DNA from: Xanthomonas nasturtii
Lineage (GTDB): Bacteria > Pseudomonadota > Gammaproteobacteria > Xanthomonadales > Xanthomonadaceae
Assembly (NCBI RefSeq): GCF_001660815.1
Contig: NZ_LYMI01000017.1
Span: 1-64,000, forward strand
Direction of reading: 5' to 3'
DNA length: 64,000 nt
Under the pieces are notes generated by a model that did not search any database, was not told the DNA's origin, and saw only the letters and a list, made by a program, of their open reading frames with translations. The position numbers were made by a program, and so were the translations under genes. Numbering within the stretch: the first letter of the stretch is position 1; every line of letters starts with the position of its first letter. Shown here in pieces: positions 46,106 through 56,105 of the stretch.

Positions 46106-46380
46106 GGCACGGCGGTGGGGAGTTCTGCCGACAAGTCTACCTGTGCTGCTCTGGTTCGCGTGTGGCAGCGGCTGGTGCGCGTTCGCGGCGTTCACCGGCC
46201 GGGGCGGCAAGCGCCTGCGCGGTGGTGGTCTCGGTTGCGTAGTGCTTTGCCGGATGGTCGGTTGCGGGGACCGACCGCCACGCTGCCGCCTGCAGAAAGT
46301 GACACTTGGCACCTTGTTCGCGTCGGTGGCTGGTTTCATTCTGCGTCGGTCGCTTCAGCTCACCCCGCAAAGGAACCGCC

Positions 46381-46887
46381 ATGCCCGCAGCTGCCATCGC
46401 ACCACTGACGCCGTACCTCTCGATGGCCGCCATCGGCTACCTCTACTACCGGCGCATCCGGCGCAGCTTCGGCCGCCAGCAGTGGAAGCCGGCGAGCACG
46501 GCGTTGCGCAGCGTGGTGCTGGTCATCGCGGCAGCGGCGCTGGCGTATGCGGTGTACGGCTTGCCGCAGGTGCGGGAGGGTATTGCCGTGGGCACGCTGG
46601 TCGGCGTCGGGCTGGGCGCAGTGTCGCTGCGCTATACGCATGCCGAATGGGTGGAAGGGCGCGGCTGGTATACGCCCAATCCGTGGATCGGTGGCGGATT
46701 GATGCTGGTGCTACTGGGGCGTCTGGCCTGGCGCTGGGCCGATGGCGCGTCCAATGCGGGCGCGGCGGCTGCCGGGTCGCAGGCCAGCCCGCTGACCCTG
46801 GGCATCGCGGCGGCACTGGTGCTGTATTCGCTGGTGCACGTGGGCGGGCTGTGGTGGCGCCTGCGCCAGCTGCGGCTGCAGGCATGA
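46381..46887 (+). CDS. Integral membrane protein, unknown function
   Basis: A 168-residue protein with five hydrophobic segments (about 9-24, 43-62, 68-84, 103-121 and 137-156). The cytoplasmic loop YYRRIRRSFGRQQWKP is strongly basic. The arrangement is reminiscent of DUF1453/CcdC-like proteins, but no signature confirms this. The ATG at 46381 follows AAAGGAACCGCC, a good ribosome-binding site. Confidence 0.7.
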   Translation: MPAAAIAPLTPYLSMAAIGYLYYRRIRRSFGRQQWKPASTALRSVVLVIAAAALAYAVYGLPQVREGIAVGTLVGVGLGAVSLRYTHAEWVEGRGWYTPNPWIGGGLMLVLLGRLAWRWADGASNAGAAAAGSQASPLTLGIAAALVLYSLVHVGGLWWRLRQLRLQA

Positions 46888-46918
46888 CACGCGCAGCGCA
46901 CGCCGATGCGTTAGCGCT

Positions 46919-48184
46919 CTATACCTGCGACCGGAATGGAAGCACCAGTTTCTCGCCCAGCTTCTGCCGCAGCGGCCGCTTGCGCCAGCGTTCCAGCGTA
47001 TACAGTTCGGCGCGTTGCAGATCGCGCTCGAACACTTCGGTCATCTGTGCGGCCAGCGCGCTGTCGTAGACATTCAAACTGGCTTCGTCGTTGAGCCGGA
47101 ACGAGCGGATGTCGAAGTTGGTGGAGCCCACCGACACCAGCAGGCCATCGATGATCAGCAGCTTGGTATGCAACATGGTGGGCGTGTATTCGTGGATGTC
47201 GATACCGGCCTGCAACAGCGGCTCCCAGCTGGCCTTGGAGGCCAGCCGCACCGAGATCGCATCGATGTGCTTGCCGGGTAGCAGCACGCGGATGCGTACG
47301 CCGCGGCTGCGCGCCTCCAGCAGCGAACGGGTGATCAGCGCATCGGGCACGAAATACGCAGCCGCCAGGTCGATGGAGGTCCGCGCGGCGGCAATGGCGA
47401 TCAGATACATCAGGTGCATGCTTTCGCTGCCGCCCGAGGGCGAGGCCACGAACAGCTGTGCGTCGCTGTCGCCGGCCGGGGCCAGTTCCGGGTAGTACTC
47501 GGCGCCGTTGAGCACGCGGCCGGTGGTCTTGATCCAGTTGTCGTTGAAGGCGGCCTGCACCTGCGCCACCACCGGGCCTTCGATGCGGTAATGCGAATCG
47601 CGCCAATGCTCCGGGTCCTGCGCATCGCCCATCCACTGGTCGGCCACGCCCACGCCGCCGGTGAACCCGATGCGGCCATCGATCACCAGCAGCTTGCGGT
47701 GGGTGCGGTTGTTGACGCGGTGCAGGTTGTACCAGGTCAGCGGACGGTAGCGATGCACCTCCACGCCGGCCTCGGTCATGGCCTCGACCAGCGCCGGGTC
47801 CATCTTCAGGCTGCCGCCCCAGTCGATGGTGACGCGCACCTTGATGCCCGCACGCGCACGCTCGGACAGCGCCTCACTGAACTCGCGGCCAATCTCGCCG
47901 GACCAATAAATATAGGTCTCGAAGGTGATGGTGCGCTGCGCGCCACGGATGGCCGCCAGCATCGCCGGGAAGATCTCGCGCCCGTTCTGCAGCACCTCGA
48001 TCTTGTTGCCGGGCAGGATGGTCGGGCCCAGCAACACCGACATCTCGCGCTTGAACTGCGGGTCGGAGACGTCGTAGCAATGGCTCGGGATGTGCGCGAG
48101 CTTCTTCTCAGGCGTGGCGAAGTTCAGCAACAGCAGCCCCACCAGCAAGGCGATGACGACCGTGGCCACGATGATCCATAGCAT
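46919..48184 (-). CDS. Cardiolipin synthase-like phospholipase D protein
   Basis: A 421-residue membrane enzyme that should make cardiolipin by transferring phosphatidyl groups. An N-terminal helix (residues 1-22) anchors it, and two HKD motifs form the active site: HRKLLVIDGRIGFTGGVGV and HTKLLIIDGLLVSVGSTNFD. The single anchor and the spacing resemble ClsB more than ClsA. The start at 48184 (MLWIIVATVV) begins the anchor; upstream in-frame codons give an improbable leader. It converges on the membrane protein gene. Confidence 0.9.
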   Translation of the reverse strand: MLWIIVATVVIALLVGLLLLNFATPEKKLAHIPSHCYDVSDPQFKREMSVLLGPTILPGNKIEVLQNGREIFPAMLAAIRGAQRTITFETYIYWSGEIGREFSEALSERARAGIKVRVTIDWGGSLKMDPALVEAMTEAGVEVHRYRPLTWYNLHRVNNRTHRKLLVIDGRIGFTGGVGVADQWMGDAQDPEHWRDSHYRIEGPVVAQVQAAFNDNWIKTTGRVLNGAEYYPELAPAGDSDAQLFVASPSGGSESMHLMYLIAIAAARTSIDLAAAYFVPDALITRSLLEARSRGVRIRVLLPGKHIDAISVRLASKASWEPLLQAGIDIHEYTPTMLHTKLLIIDGLLVSVGSTNFDIRSFRLNDEASLNVYDSALAAQMTEVFERDLQRAELYTLERWRKRPLRQKLGEKLVLPFRSQV

Positions 48185-48915
48185 GCATCCAGCTCCTGTT
48201 CCCCTGCCATCAACGGCCACAAACGGCCGGCATTCTGGCAAGGCGCGCGGCATGGGGGGTGTGAAGGAGCGTGATTCGGGCTGGCTGCAATGTCGGCATT
48301 CGGCATGACAGGCGGTTATTGCCCAGATTTGTCCATCGGACCTGGTTCCCCTGCTCAACGTCATGCTGCGTTGGCGCAGAGGCGTACTGCCATTCCATCA
48401 TGAGAGGGAATTCTTGATGACCAAATCGTCGACATCCAGAAATCGCCGAGGACAGCAGGCGTGCTGTACCCCAGACGTGCCCGGAGACGTCTGGGGACGG
48501 CGGAATCATCTGTCGGGATGCTGGCAGTGCGACACACTTCAATGCATCAGGTGCGCCTGCATGCAGGCAAATACCCGATCCGAAAAATAAACCAATCATA
48601 ATGGTTGAGTTAACGCGTTGGCATGTACCAGCTGAACTATTCGCGCAAGGCTCTGGTGTTTCGCCTTTCGTCGTGAACGGGTGGTGTGGTCCGTGAGAGG
48701 TTGCAAACAATAACAAGCCCGTCAAGCTAAGTGACGCCATGAAAACCAAAAATTCTTCCAGAAACGCCATTCGCAGGTACCACGACGCGGTTCGCGTGTA
48801 GACCAACGAATAATGAAACCACTCAAGACGTTTGCCGTGAGCAACCACTCGCAGCTTTTGTGAATTCGCTAGGCACCGAAGCTACTCAGGTTGCCTACCC
48901 GGATGAGGTACTCCC
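48185..48915. other. Long intergenic region before the XopR-like gene
   Basis: About 730 bases without a supportable gene. It is AT-richer in its right half and holds an imperfect PIP-box-like motif (48770-48795). Short frames in the left half look random. Confidence 0.55.
48770..48795 (+). promoter_or_regulatory. Imperfect PIP box (HrpX target)
   Basis: TTCGC-N16-TTCGC. The consensus plant-inducible-promoter box is TTCGB-N15-TTCGB, so the half-sites are perfect but the spacer is one base too long. It lies about 120 bases before the effector-like gene. I could not identify a convincing -10 element at the expected distance. Confidence 0.5.
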
Positions 48916-50262
48916 TTGAAATCACTATTTACCCCCAGTGTCCATAGACAGCAGCCCCATGCCGCTGTCAAAGACCGATGCGACGCGAAAGTGGATGCGC
49001 AGCGGCAGCGGGACGATCATTCCCCCGACCCTGACAGTCCGCTTGGGCGCAGGCCGCCTGATCGGAAAAAATCCAACAGACCAAATGCAAAGCCCAAGAA
49101 GGACTTACTTCAGAAATTTTGCTTCTCTGCTGGCGCAAGCACATCACGGACAAGTAGCCGCGCGTCTGGTGACAGGATGCCGCCTGAAGCCAGCCCCAGA
49201 GCTGGTGTCGATGCCTCTCACCTGGCCGGCGAAAAGCATGCTCAAGCGCCAACCAGGCAGGCAACGCTTGGCCAACGCCCTGCGAGCGGTGCGGAGGTGC
49301 CGAGAAAAAGAAAAACGCTGAAAGAGCTTTTCGAAGAAACAAAAGAAATGCACGAAGCTGATGCGCCACTCGTTGTTTTTAGCGGTGGCATACACACGCC
49401 TGCTTCATCTGTTCAAGCACATATCCGAGGTGTTGGCGGCAGTAGCACACGTAGCGAAATCGAAGAGATCGACGAACCGAGAGAAAATACGGTTGCGCCA
49501 GAAAGACTTGCGACCATCGAGGAAGAAAGTAACGAAGAATTGCGCGAGGCAGAACAGGGCGACAGCATCAAGCCAAATGGTGAGATCTTGATACCCTGGG
49601 CCAAAGACGCCAATCCAAAAAACCTTTTCTGGCAGAAAATCGATGAATACCATAAGCAAGAGATCTTTAATTTATTCTCAGAGAATGATGAGCTAAATGG
49701 TGTTGAGATTTATGAAAAACTCCGTGCCGCAGAAAATTCTGGTGATAGCCCGGTAGTCAGTCAAGATCGTAAAAATCACACGATTGGTAGCAGCTCCGGA
49801 AAGAGCAACCTTCACAAGAAACTGGAACTCATGGAGGAGATGGAAGCTTACTTGTTGGAGCATCATCAAACCAACGATCTCCGTAAGCCTCCCAAGACGC
49901 TGGAAATTTCCGAGGAGTTAAAAAATTTCATTAGGAACTCTCAAGCGCAGTTACAGGAGTTAACTAGGAAGTCTCAAGAGGAGTCAACGTCCGCTGCGCT
50001 AGATTGGAAGTCGTCTCCAGGCTCGCCAAAACCACCGCAGGATTATTTTCAAAACAGGTCAAATCTGTCGTCACCAGATCTGGAGCATTTTGAGTTCGCC
50101 GAAGGGCCAACATCGCCAACGTCAGATCATTTCCTGGAGAAAACTCAGGCGGCATACGAAAAGGCCGTAGAAATTGCGTCGCACAAGGAACGACTTGTGC
50201 GACAGGCGCGGCCGCTTCATAAGCCATCGCCCAGTCGGTTCATGAAATGGCTGCGCGGTTAG
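48916..50262 (+). CDS. xopR: Candidate type III effector, XopR-like
   Basis: A 448-residue hydrophilic protein with no membrane segment or enzyme motif, and AT-richer than its neighbours. The N-terminal 150 residues are Ser/Pro/Arg-rich, as in type III export signals, and the rest is disordered-looking and highly charged (EIEEIDEPRENT, TIEEESNEELREAE), ending KWLRG. Length, disorder and the upstream PIP-like box fit XopR, a membrane-associated effector that acts on the plant actin and immune systems, but the name is from resemblance only. The start is uncertain: a TTG at 48916 (codons for KSLFTPSV follow); no good in-frame ATG is near. Confidence 0.55.
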   Translation: MKSLFTPSVHRQQPHAAVKDRCDAKVDAQRQRDDHSPDPDSPLGRRPPDRKKSNRPNAKPKKDLLQKFCFSAGASTSRTSSRASGDRMPPEASPRAGVDASHLAGEKHAQAPTRQATLGQRPASGAEVPRKRKTLKELFEETKEMHEADAPLVVFSGGIHTPASSVQAHIRGVGGSSTRSEIEEIDEPRENTVAPERLATIEEESNEELREAEQGDSIKPNGEILIPWAKDANPKNLFWQKIDEYHKQEIFNLFSENDELNGVEIYEKLRAAENSGDSPVVSQDRKNHTIGSSSGKSNLHKKLELMEEMEAYLLEHHQTNDLRKPPKTLEISEELKNFIRNSQAQLQELTRKSQEESTSAALDWKSSPGSPKPPQDYFQNRSNLSSPDLEHFEFAEGPTSPTSDHFLEKTQAAYEKAVEIASHKERLVRQARPLHKPSPSRFMKWLRG

Positions 50263-50425
50263 CACAAGAGCGTCTGACCCGGTGGGTTGCTGCCCGTGCA
50301 ATTGGCTGATTCTTCCAACTGTCGTGAGCGGTCGTTGCAAGTCGAGAGGGACGCCGATCAGTCCATGACCAACCGCGAGGGTGACGGCGTTTTTTCGGTG
50401 CAGCGACACATTGCCTACTCGCAAC

Positions 50426-50851
50426 ATGCTCACCGTGGCATGTGCCTTCGTAGGTAATCCATTACGGGCGACCTTGCAGCCGGACGGGCAGGATGGGCAT
50501 TGGCTCAAGGTGGATCGTGCGCTGCAGTGTGCGGCCGGGGTTGTCGCTGGCGAGATGGCGGTGCTGGACATCGTGCTGGTTGCCGAAGAACCCGAGCCGG
50601 TGCTGCCGGACGATCTGCATGCCGCGTTGGCCGCGCACCCAAACGCGCGGGCCACCTGGGACACCTTCACCGCAGTGGCGCAGCGCGACGGGATCTTTTG
50701 GGTCATCTCGGGCAAGAAGGCCGACACACGGGTCAAGCGTATTGCCACTGCCTGCGACATGCTCGCCTCCGGCAAGCGGCGTGCGTGCTGTTTCGACCGG
50801 TCGGGGATGTGCCATGAATCGCTTGCGGCGCCAACGCCCAAAGCGGGCTGA
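50426..50851 (+). CDS. YdeI/OmdA-family protein (DUF1905 remnant plus OmdA)
   Basis: A 141-residue protein. The first 60 residues are a weak DUF1905-like strand set (FVGNPLRATLQPDGQDGHWL). The C-terminal part LPDDLHAALAAHPNARATWD, then RVKRIATACDMLASGKRR, is the OmdA/YdeI domain, linked in other bacteria to envelope stress or bacteriocin protection. Length is at the short end of the family. The start at 50426 is the best internal ATG. Confidence 0.75.
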   Translation: MLTVACAFVGNPLRATLQPDGQDGHWLKVDRALQCAAGVVAGEMAVLDIVLVAEEPEPVLPDDLHAALAAHPNARATWDTFTAVAQRDGIFWVISGKKADTRVKRIATACDMLASGKRRACCFDRSGMCHESLAAPTPKAG

Positions 50852-50969
50852 AGCTGGCCCGTGGCAGCCGGATCTGCGGGCTGTCTGTATATGCGCCGAA
50901 ATGCTTACATGCGTCACACAAGCGCGCACCTATACTTTGGGGCTGCCCCATCCATGAGGTTCTGACTGC

Positions 50970-52331
50970 ATGAGCGCACCCCCATCGCCTCCGATCGCCG
51001 CCGGTTCTGGCGCAGCTCCCGGTAGCCTTCGCCGCTCGGTGTCCAACACGCTCAAGGGCTCGGCCGGCAATCTGGTCGAGTGGTACGACGTCTACGTCTA
51101 CTCGGTGTTTGCGGTCTATTTCGAGTCGCAGTTCTTTTCCAAGGAAGACAAGAACGCCACGATGTTCGTGTGGGCGATCTTTGCGATGACGTTCTTGATG
51201 CGCCCGATCGGGGCGTGGTATTTCGGCCGCTTTGCCGACCGCTACGGTCGCCGGCTGGCGCTGACCATTTCGGTATCGATGATGGCGCTGTGCTCGTTCG
51301 TCATTGCGATCACGCCCACCGTGACGACGATCGGCATTGCTGCGCCGATCATTTTGCTGCTGGCGCGCCTGCTGCAGGGCTTTGCCACCGGTGGCGAATA
51401 CGGCACCAGCGCCACGTACATGTCCGAAGCGGCGATTCCGGGCCGGCGCGGGTTCTTGTCCTCGTTCCACTACGTGACGCTGGTGGGCGGGCATGTGCTG
51501 GCGCAGACCACCTTGTTGATCATGCTGCACTTTTTCGAGGTTCCGCAGATTTCCGAATGGGGCTGGCGTGTGGCCTTCGGTCTGGGCGGCATCGGCGCGT
51601 TGGTGGTGTTCTGGTTGCGCCGCACGATGGACGAATCACTGAGCTCCGAATCCATCGCCGATTCGCGCACCGGCAAGGCCAAGGCCTCCGGCTCGATGCG
51701 CGAGTTGTTCGTCAATCAGTGGCGTCCGTTGCTGTTGTGCTTCCTGATCACTGCCGGCGGCACGATCGCGTTCTACACCTATTCGGTGACCGGGCCGAAG
51801 ATGATCCAGACCGCGTTCGCCGGGGGCGACGTCATGGCCGGCACCATCATCAACCTGGTGGCGTTGACGGTGCTGATGTTGATGCAGCCGGTGGGCGGCT
51901 GGTTGTCGGACATCGTCGGGCGCAAGACCCTGCTGGTGTTCTTCGGCATCGGCGGTGTGCTGTACACCTGGTTCCTGGTGATGGAATTGCCCAAGCAGAC
52001 CGACTGGCTGACCGCCTTTGCGATCCTCACCGTGGGCTTTGTGATCCTGACCGGCTACACCTCGATCAATGCGGTGGTGAAGGCGGAATTGTTCCCCACC
52101 CATGTGCGCGCGCTGGGCGTCGGCCTGGGGTATGCGCTGGCGAATTCGGCCTTCGGCGGCACGGCGCCGTTGCTGTATCAAGCCTCGTTGAAGACCGGGC
52201 ATGTGACCGAGTTCGTGATCTATGCGACCGCAGTGATCGCGGTGTCGTTGGTGGTCTACATGGTCTTCCTGACCAACAAGGGCAGCAATTGGCTGGACGA
52301 CGAAGCGGTGATGCTTCAGCGCAATCGGTGA
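50970..52331 (+). CDS. MFS metabolite:H+ symporter (KgtP/ShiA type)
   Basis: A 453-residue twelve-helix transporter. The motif NLVEWYDVYVYSVFAVYF in helix 1, RPIGAWYFGRFADRYGRR between helices 2 and 3, and RLLQGFATGGEYGTSATYMSE are the signature of the metabolite:H+ symporter family (alpha-ketoglutarate, shikimate, citrate). The similarity is closest in feel to KgtP, but the substrate is not decided by these motifs. The start at 50970 is 25 residues before the conserved region. A repeat element follows the stop. Confidence 0.88.
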   Translation: MSAPPSPPIAAGSGAAPGSLRRSVSNTLKGSAGNLVEWYDVYVYSVFAVYFESQFFSKEDKNATMFVWAIFAMTFLMRPIGAWYFGRFADRYGRRLALTISVSMMALCSFVIAITPTVTTIGIAAPIILLLARLLQGFATGGEYGTSATYMSEAAIPGRRGFLSSFHYVTLVGGHVLAQTTLLIMLHFFEVPQISEWGWRVAFGLGGIGALVVFWLRRTMDESLSSESIADSRTGKAKASGSMRELFVNQWRPLLLCFLITAGGTIAFYTYSVTGPKMIQTAFAGGDVMAGTIINLVALTVLMLMQPVGGWLSDIVGRKTLLVFFGIGGVLYTWFLVMELPKQTDWLTAFAILTVGFVILTGYTSINAVVKAELFPTHVRALGVGLGYALANSAFGGTAPLLYQASLKTGHVTEFVIYATAVIAVSLVVYMVFLTNKGSNWLDDEAVMLQRNR

Positions 52332-52356
52332 TGAGCGCGCGCGGGCTGTACCGTTT

Positions 52357-52580
52357 CCTTCTCCCTGCGGGACATTGTCCTCCTTTATGGGGGGAGAAGG
52401 TGCCCCGTAGGGGCGGACGAGGGTACGTGCGAAGCCTCGTGTCATCTACCGCGAGTGGCTTCGCCCCGTACCCTCACCCCAACCCCCGCTCCGCGCCCCG
52501 GCCCGCGCTTGCGGCGCGGGCGCTCCAAGGCACGCGCGCCAGTGGCGCGCAAGCAGTGCCTTATCGCCCCGAGGGGAGAG
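52357..52580 (-). repeat. MITE-like repeat, inverted copy with nested second repeat
   Basis: 52357-52487 is the reverse complement of the element at 694-832, including the GGACAATGTCC and CCTTCTCCC segments. Its outer arm is then split: 52488-52566 is an insert (GCGCGGGCCG-type hairpin plus the 46-base repeat shared with 9450-9495), after which the expected CCCCGAGGGGAGAGGGGC arm resumes to 52580. The insert therefore landed in an older repeat. The FUSC gene ends inside it. Confidence 0.85.
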
Positions 52581-54648
52581 GGGCTAACGCAGATGGCTCG
52601 TGCTTGATGTTTTCGCGCCGCTGCACTGTCTGTGCAAACAGGCTGTAACGCAGCCCGATCAACCCCAGTAGCGCGTCATCGCGATGCGCGCCCGCTGGCA
52701 CCTTGCCCACACGCGCCAGCGACACATCCAGACGCTCACGCAGCGCATGTGGGCCCGGCAACGGACGCTTGTGCGCAACCTGCTGACGGTAATGCTTGGC
52801 AACCTCTGCCAAAATCGCGTCCACCGCCTCCTTGCTGGCCTGCGGCAACCCATGCCGCGCGCTGCGCAGTTGCAGGATGTTCAAGCCCACGCGCACTTCG
52901 TTGAGCATATCCACCGAGGCCAGGTCGCTGCCTTCCGGCGTCAACGCCAGCCGCGGTGCGAGCAAACCAAGCAGATCCAGCATGCGCGCCGCGAACCGTT
53001 GGCGATCCTGCGCGCCATGTCCTTCGGCCGCGTCGGCCAGCGTGCGCCAGCCCTGGCGCAGCAACCGACGCGCGCTCCATTCGGCGCCGACCGAGCGGAA
53101 CACCCGCGTCAGCACCACTGCAAATCCAATGCCCAGCACCATCGCCACTGCGGCGTTGACGAAGCTCTGGATGTTGGCGTTGTAGGTGTTCTGCAGGCTC
53201 AGCAACGCGGTGAGGTTCACCACCAGCGGCAGTGCGATCAACATGCTTTTGGGGCGATGCAGCAGCGCGCCGATCGGCAGGAACACCGCCGCCAGCACCA
53301 ACACCAGCATCGGGAAATCGTGGATGGCCGGAAAGATGCCGAACAGATAGATGCCGGCCACCACGCTGGCCACCACTGCCCAGGTCAGGAACGACAGCAT
53401 GCTTGGCGCAGGGTCGTCCTGGGCGGCGAAGAACGCGGCAGTCACCGCCGCCATCATCGCCCCGTTGCCGCCGCCTTCCCAACCGATGCCGATCCACAGC
53501 ACGCAATACGCCATCAACGCGAACCCGGCGCTCAGTGCGGAAAACGCGGCCATGCCGAAATCGATGTGCCGCGTGGTGCTGGCAGGTGCCGGCTCTATAG
53601 ACGCAACCTGCACCGCATGCGGCAGCGGCATTGCCGTGCCGTGCACCAGCGCCTGCTGCAATGCACGGCAGTCCTGCCACAGGTCGAGCAGTTCCTGCAG
53701 GCGCAGCAGCAAGCTGGCCAGTAACAAGTGGTCGATGTCCTGATCCACCACCGGGCGCAGTGCCTCGATGCGTGCACGCAGTGCATCAGCCTTGGCATCA
53801 GCATCGCCAATGCGAGTGTGGTCCACGTGATCCACCCACGCAGCAACATCGTCCAGCAACGCCGCAAGCGCCGACGCGTGCGCCGCGCCATCGCGCTGCA
53901 ACGCATCGATGCGGTCGGCAATCGACGACAGCACCGGCAGCAGCATCAGCATGCGTGCGCGCAGCTGTTCCAGCGTGGGAACGGCGCCGGCATGACGTGG
54001 GTCGTCGTGGCGCACGAACGCGATCAAAGCCTCGAACTGCACCAGATCGGCGGCCAGCCGATTGCGCGGCGCCTGCGACGGGCCGCGCTGCAGCACCTGG
54101 CTGCACCACTGCGCCGCGTCCTGCATCCAGTTGCCGATGCGTGCGGTGAGCATCGGCTTGACCGAGGCCGGGAACACCAGCGCGGCGAACAACACCGCCA
54201 TCACCGTGCCCAGGACGATCTCTTCGCTGCGCGCCACCACGGTGTCGAAGATGCCTTCGGGCGCGGTCACCGCAGGAAAGCCGATGAAGGCGGTGGTGTA
54301 GCCGGCCAGCAAAAATGCATAAGCGCGCGGGCCGCGATTGAGCAGCGCCAGGAACAGGCAGGCCGAGAGCCACAACGCCATCGCCGCGCTCAGCAGCAAG
54401 GGCGTTTCCACCAGATTCGGCAGCATCACCAACGTCGCTACGCCGGCCAGCAAGGTGCCGAGCACGCGGTACACGCCCTTGGCGCGGGTGGGCCCGAGCA
54501 GCGGTTGCGAGACGATGTAGACGGTGGCCATCGCCCAGTACGGCCGCGACAGATTGCCGGCCAGCCCCAAGTACAGCGCCGCGATCGAGGCGGCGAAGGT
54601 CTTGGCCGAAAACAGCCAGGCCTGGCGATCGCGCAACAAGGGGATCAT
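52561..54648 (-). CDS. FUSC-family (AaeB-like) exporter
   Basis: A 695-residue inner-membrane protein of the aromatic-acid/fusaric-acid exporter family. It has two blocks of about five to six helices (residues about 10-150 and 360-510) separated by helical cytoplasmic regions. RPYWAMATVYIVSQPLLGPTR in the first block and AAFFAAQDDPAPSMLSFL in the second are characteristic. The start at 54648 overlaps the previous gene by four bases. The last eight residues (LAPLPSGR) are encoded by the downstream repeat. It is the pump of the operon 57231-52561. Confidence 0.9.
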   Translation of the reverse strand: MIPLLRDRQAWLFSAKTFAASIAALYLGLAGNLSRPYWAMATVYIVSQPLLGPTRAKGVYRVLGTLLAGVATLVMLPNLVETPLLLSAAMALWLSACLFLALLNRGPRAYAFLLAGYTTAFIGFPAVTAPEGIFDTVVARSEEIVLGTVMAVLFAALVFPASVKPMLTARIGNWMQDAAQWCSQVLQRGPSQAPRNRLAADLVQFEALIAFVRHDDPRHAGAVPTLEQLRARMLMLLPVLSSIADRIDALQRDGAAHASALAALLDDVAAWVDHVDHTRIGDADAKADALRARIEALRPVVDQDIDHLLLASLLLRLQELLDLWQDCRALQQALVHGTAMPLPHAVQVASIEPAPASTTRHIDFGMAAFSALSAGFALMAYCVLWIGIGWEGGGNGAMMAAVTAAFFAAQDDPAPSMLSFLTWAVVASVVAGIYLFGIFPAIHDFPMLVLVLAAVFLPIGALLHRPKSMLIALPLVVNLTALLSLQNTYNANIQSFVNAAVAMVLGIGFAVVLTRVFRSVGAEWSARRLLRQGWRTLADAAEGHGAQDRQRFAARMLDLLGLLAPRLALTPEGSDLASVDMLNEVRVGLNILQLRSARHGLPQASKEAVDAILAEVAKHYRQQVAHKRPLPGPHALRERLDVSLARVGKVPAGAHRDDALLGLIGLRYSLFAQTVQRRENIKHEPSALAPLPSGR

Positions 54649-56105
54649 CGCGCAGCCGTAGTGTCGCTGCGCCCGGCAGCGGCATCCCAGCCGCCGCCGA
54701 GTGCCAGAAACAGCTGCAGTTGGTCCTGCGACACCTGCGCCTGCGCATTGGCCAGCGTCATGTCGGCGGTGGCCAGCGTGCGCTCGGCATCCAGGCTGGA
54801 CAGATATGGCGTGCGCCCGCCCTGATACAGCCGCCGGTTCTGCGCCGAGGCGAGTTCGGCCTGTTGCTGCGCCTGTTCCAGCAGGTGCAGGCGGTCCAGA
54901 TCCTGCGCATAGCGCGACAGCGTGGTCTGCACTTCGCGCAAGGCCTGCAGCACGGTGTTGTCGAATTGCGCCAGTGCCGCGTCGGCGCCGGCTTCGGTGG
55001 CGCGCACGCGGGCACGCGCACCACTGGACGGCAGCGTCCAGGAGATCAGCGGGCCGAACGACCACGCATGCGTGGCCGGCTCGCCGAAATCCGCCAGCAG
55101 GCCGGTGGCACCGATCGAACCGCCCAGGCGGATGTCCGGATACAACGCGGCAGTGGCCACGCCGATGCGCGCGGTGGCGGCGGCGAGCCGGCGCTCGGCC
55201 TGGCGCACATCCGGGCGACGCGCCAGCAACGCACGCCCGTCGCCGATCGGAATCGGCTGCTGCAACGCAGGGGCGTGCTCGCAACTGTCCACACCGGCCG
55301 GTACTTCGCCTGGTGTCTTGCCGAGCAGGGCGGCCAATTGGTAACCGGCCGCCTGGCGGCGCGCGCGCAATGGCGGCAGCGAAGCTTCCAGCATCGCCAC
55401 CTGGGCGGTGGCACGCGCCAGGTCCGGCGGTGTGCCGCGGCCGGCGGCGATCAGCCGCTGGGTGATCTGGCGGCTGCGCTGCTGCAACTGCAGCGAATGC
55501 TCGGCCACCTGCAGCGCGTGGTTGGCGTGGCAGATCTCCACGTAACTGCCGGCCACCTGCGCGGCCACGTTGACGCGGGCCAGATCGATCGCCGCCTGGG
55601 CCACCCGGGTATCGGCGTGCGCGGCTTCGGCGCCGCGCTGCAGCTTGCCGAACAGATCGAACTGATACGACACCCCGAACTTGCCGTCGGCCAGGTTGAA
55701 CACCGGCAGCTTTTCTTCCTGCAGGAACGCCTCGGCCGAGACCTGCGCGCGGCTGACGCCGGCGTCCACCTCGTAATCGAAACCGCCGGCATCCATGGCC
55801 TGTTCGTACACCGCAGCGGCGCGGCGCAGGTTGGCACCGGCCACCTTCAGCTCGACGTTGTCACGCAAGGCCTGTTCGACCAGGGCATCGAGCATCGGGT
55901 CCTGATACAGCGCCCACCAACGCGCCGGCAGCGCGGCGCCGGGCTGCACCTGGTCGTTGCCGCTGTCCAGAAACGCCGCATTGGCGGCTGGCCGCTGGTA
56001 GGCCGCATCGTCCGGCAGCGCGTAGTTGGGGCCGACCGTGCTGCATGCACTTAGCGTGGTCAGCAGTGCAGCCAATCCCAGTGGACGAAACACGGCGCGT
56101 TTCAT
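54645..56105 (-). CDS. Outer membrane efflux lipoprotein (NodT/TolC family)
   Basis: A 486-residue outer membrane factor that would form the exit duct of the pump. It has a lipobox (LTTLSAC, Cys 21) and the NodT-type opening GPNYALPDDAAYQRP, WWALYQDPMLDALVEQAL and LARRPDVRQAERRLAAATA. An alpha-barrel coiled-coil repeat typical of TolC proteins follows. It overlaps the HlyD gene before it and the FUSC gene after it by four bases each. Confidence 0.94.
   Translation of the reverse strand: MKRAVFRPLGLAALLTTLSACSTVGPNYALPDDAAYQRPAANAAFLDSGNDQVQPGAALPARWWALYQDPMLDALVEQALRDNVELKVAGANLRRAAAVYEQAMDAGGFDYEVDAGVSRAQVSAEAFLQEEKLPVFNLADGKFGVSYQFDLFGKLQRGAEAAHADTRVAQAAIDLARVNVAAQVAGSYVEICHANHALQVAEHSLQLQQRSRQITQRLIAAGRGTPPDLARATAQVAMLEASLPPLRARRQAAGYQLAALLGKTPGEVPAGVDSCEHAPALQQPIPIGDGRALLARRPDVRQAERRLAAATARIGVATAALYPDIRLGGSIGATGLLADFGEPATHAWSFGPLISWTLPSSGARARVRATEAGADAALAQFDNTVLQALREVQTTLSRYAQDLDRLHLLEQAQQQAELASAQNRRLYQGGRTPYLSSLDAERTLATADMTLANAQAQVSQDQLQLFLALGGGWDAAAGRSDTTAAR

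Noticed and set aside
48363..48590. Small open frame in the intergenic region before the XopR-like gene
   Set aside because: Random composition, no ribosome-binding site and no homology.
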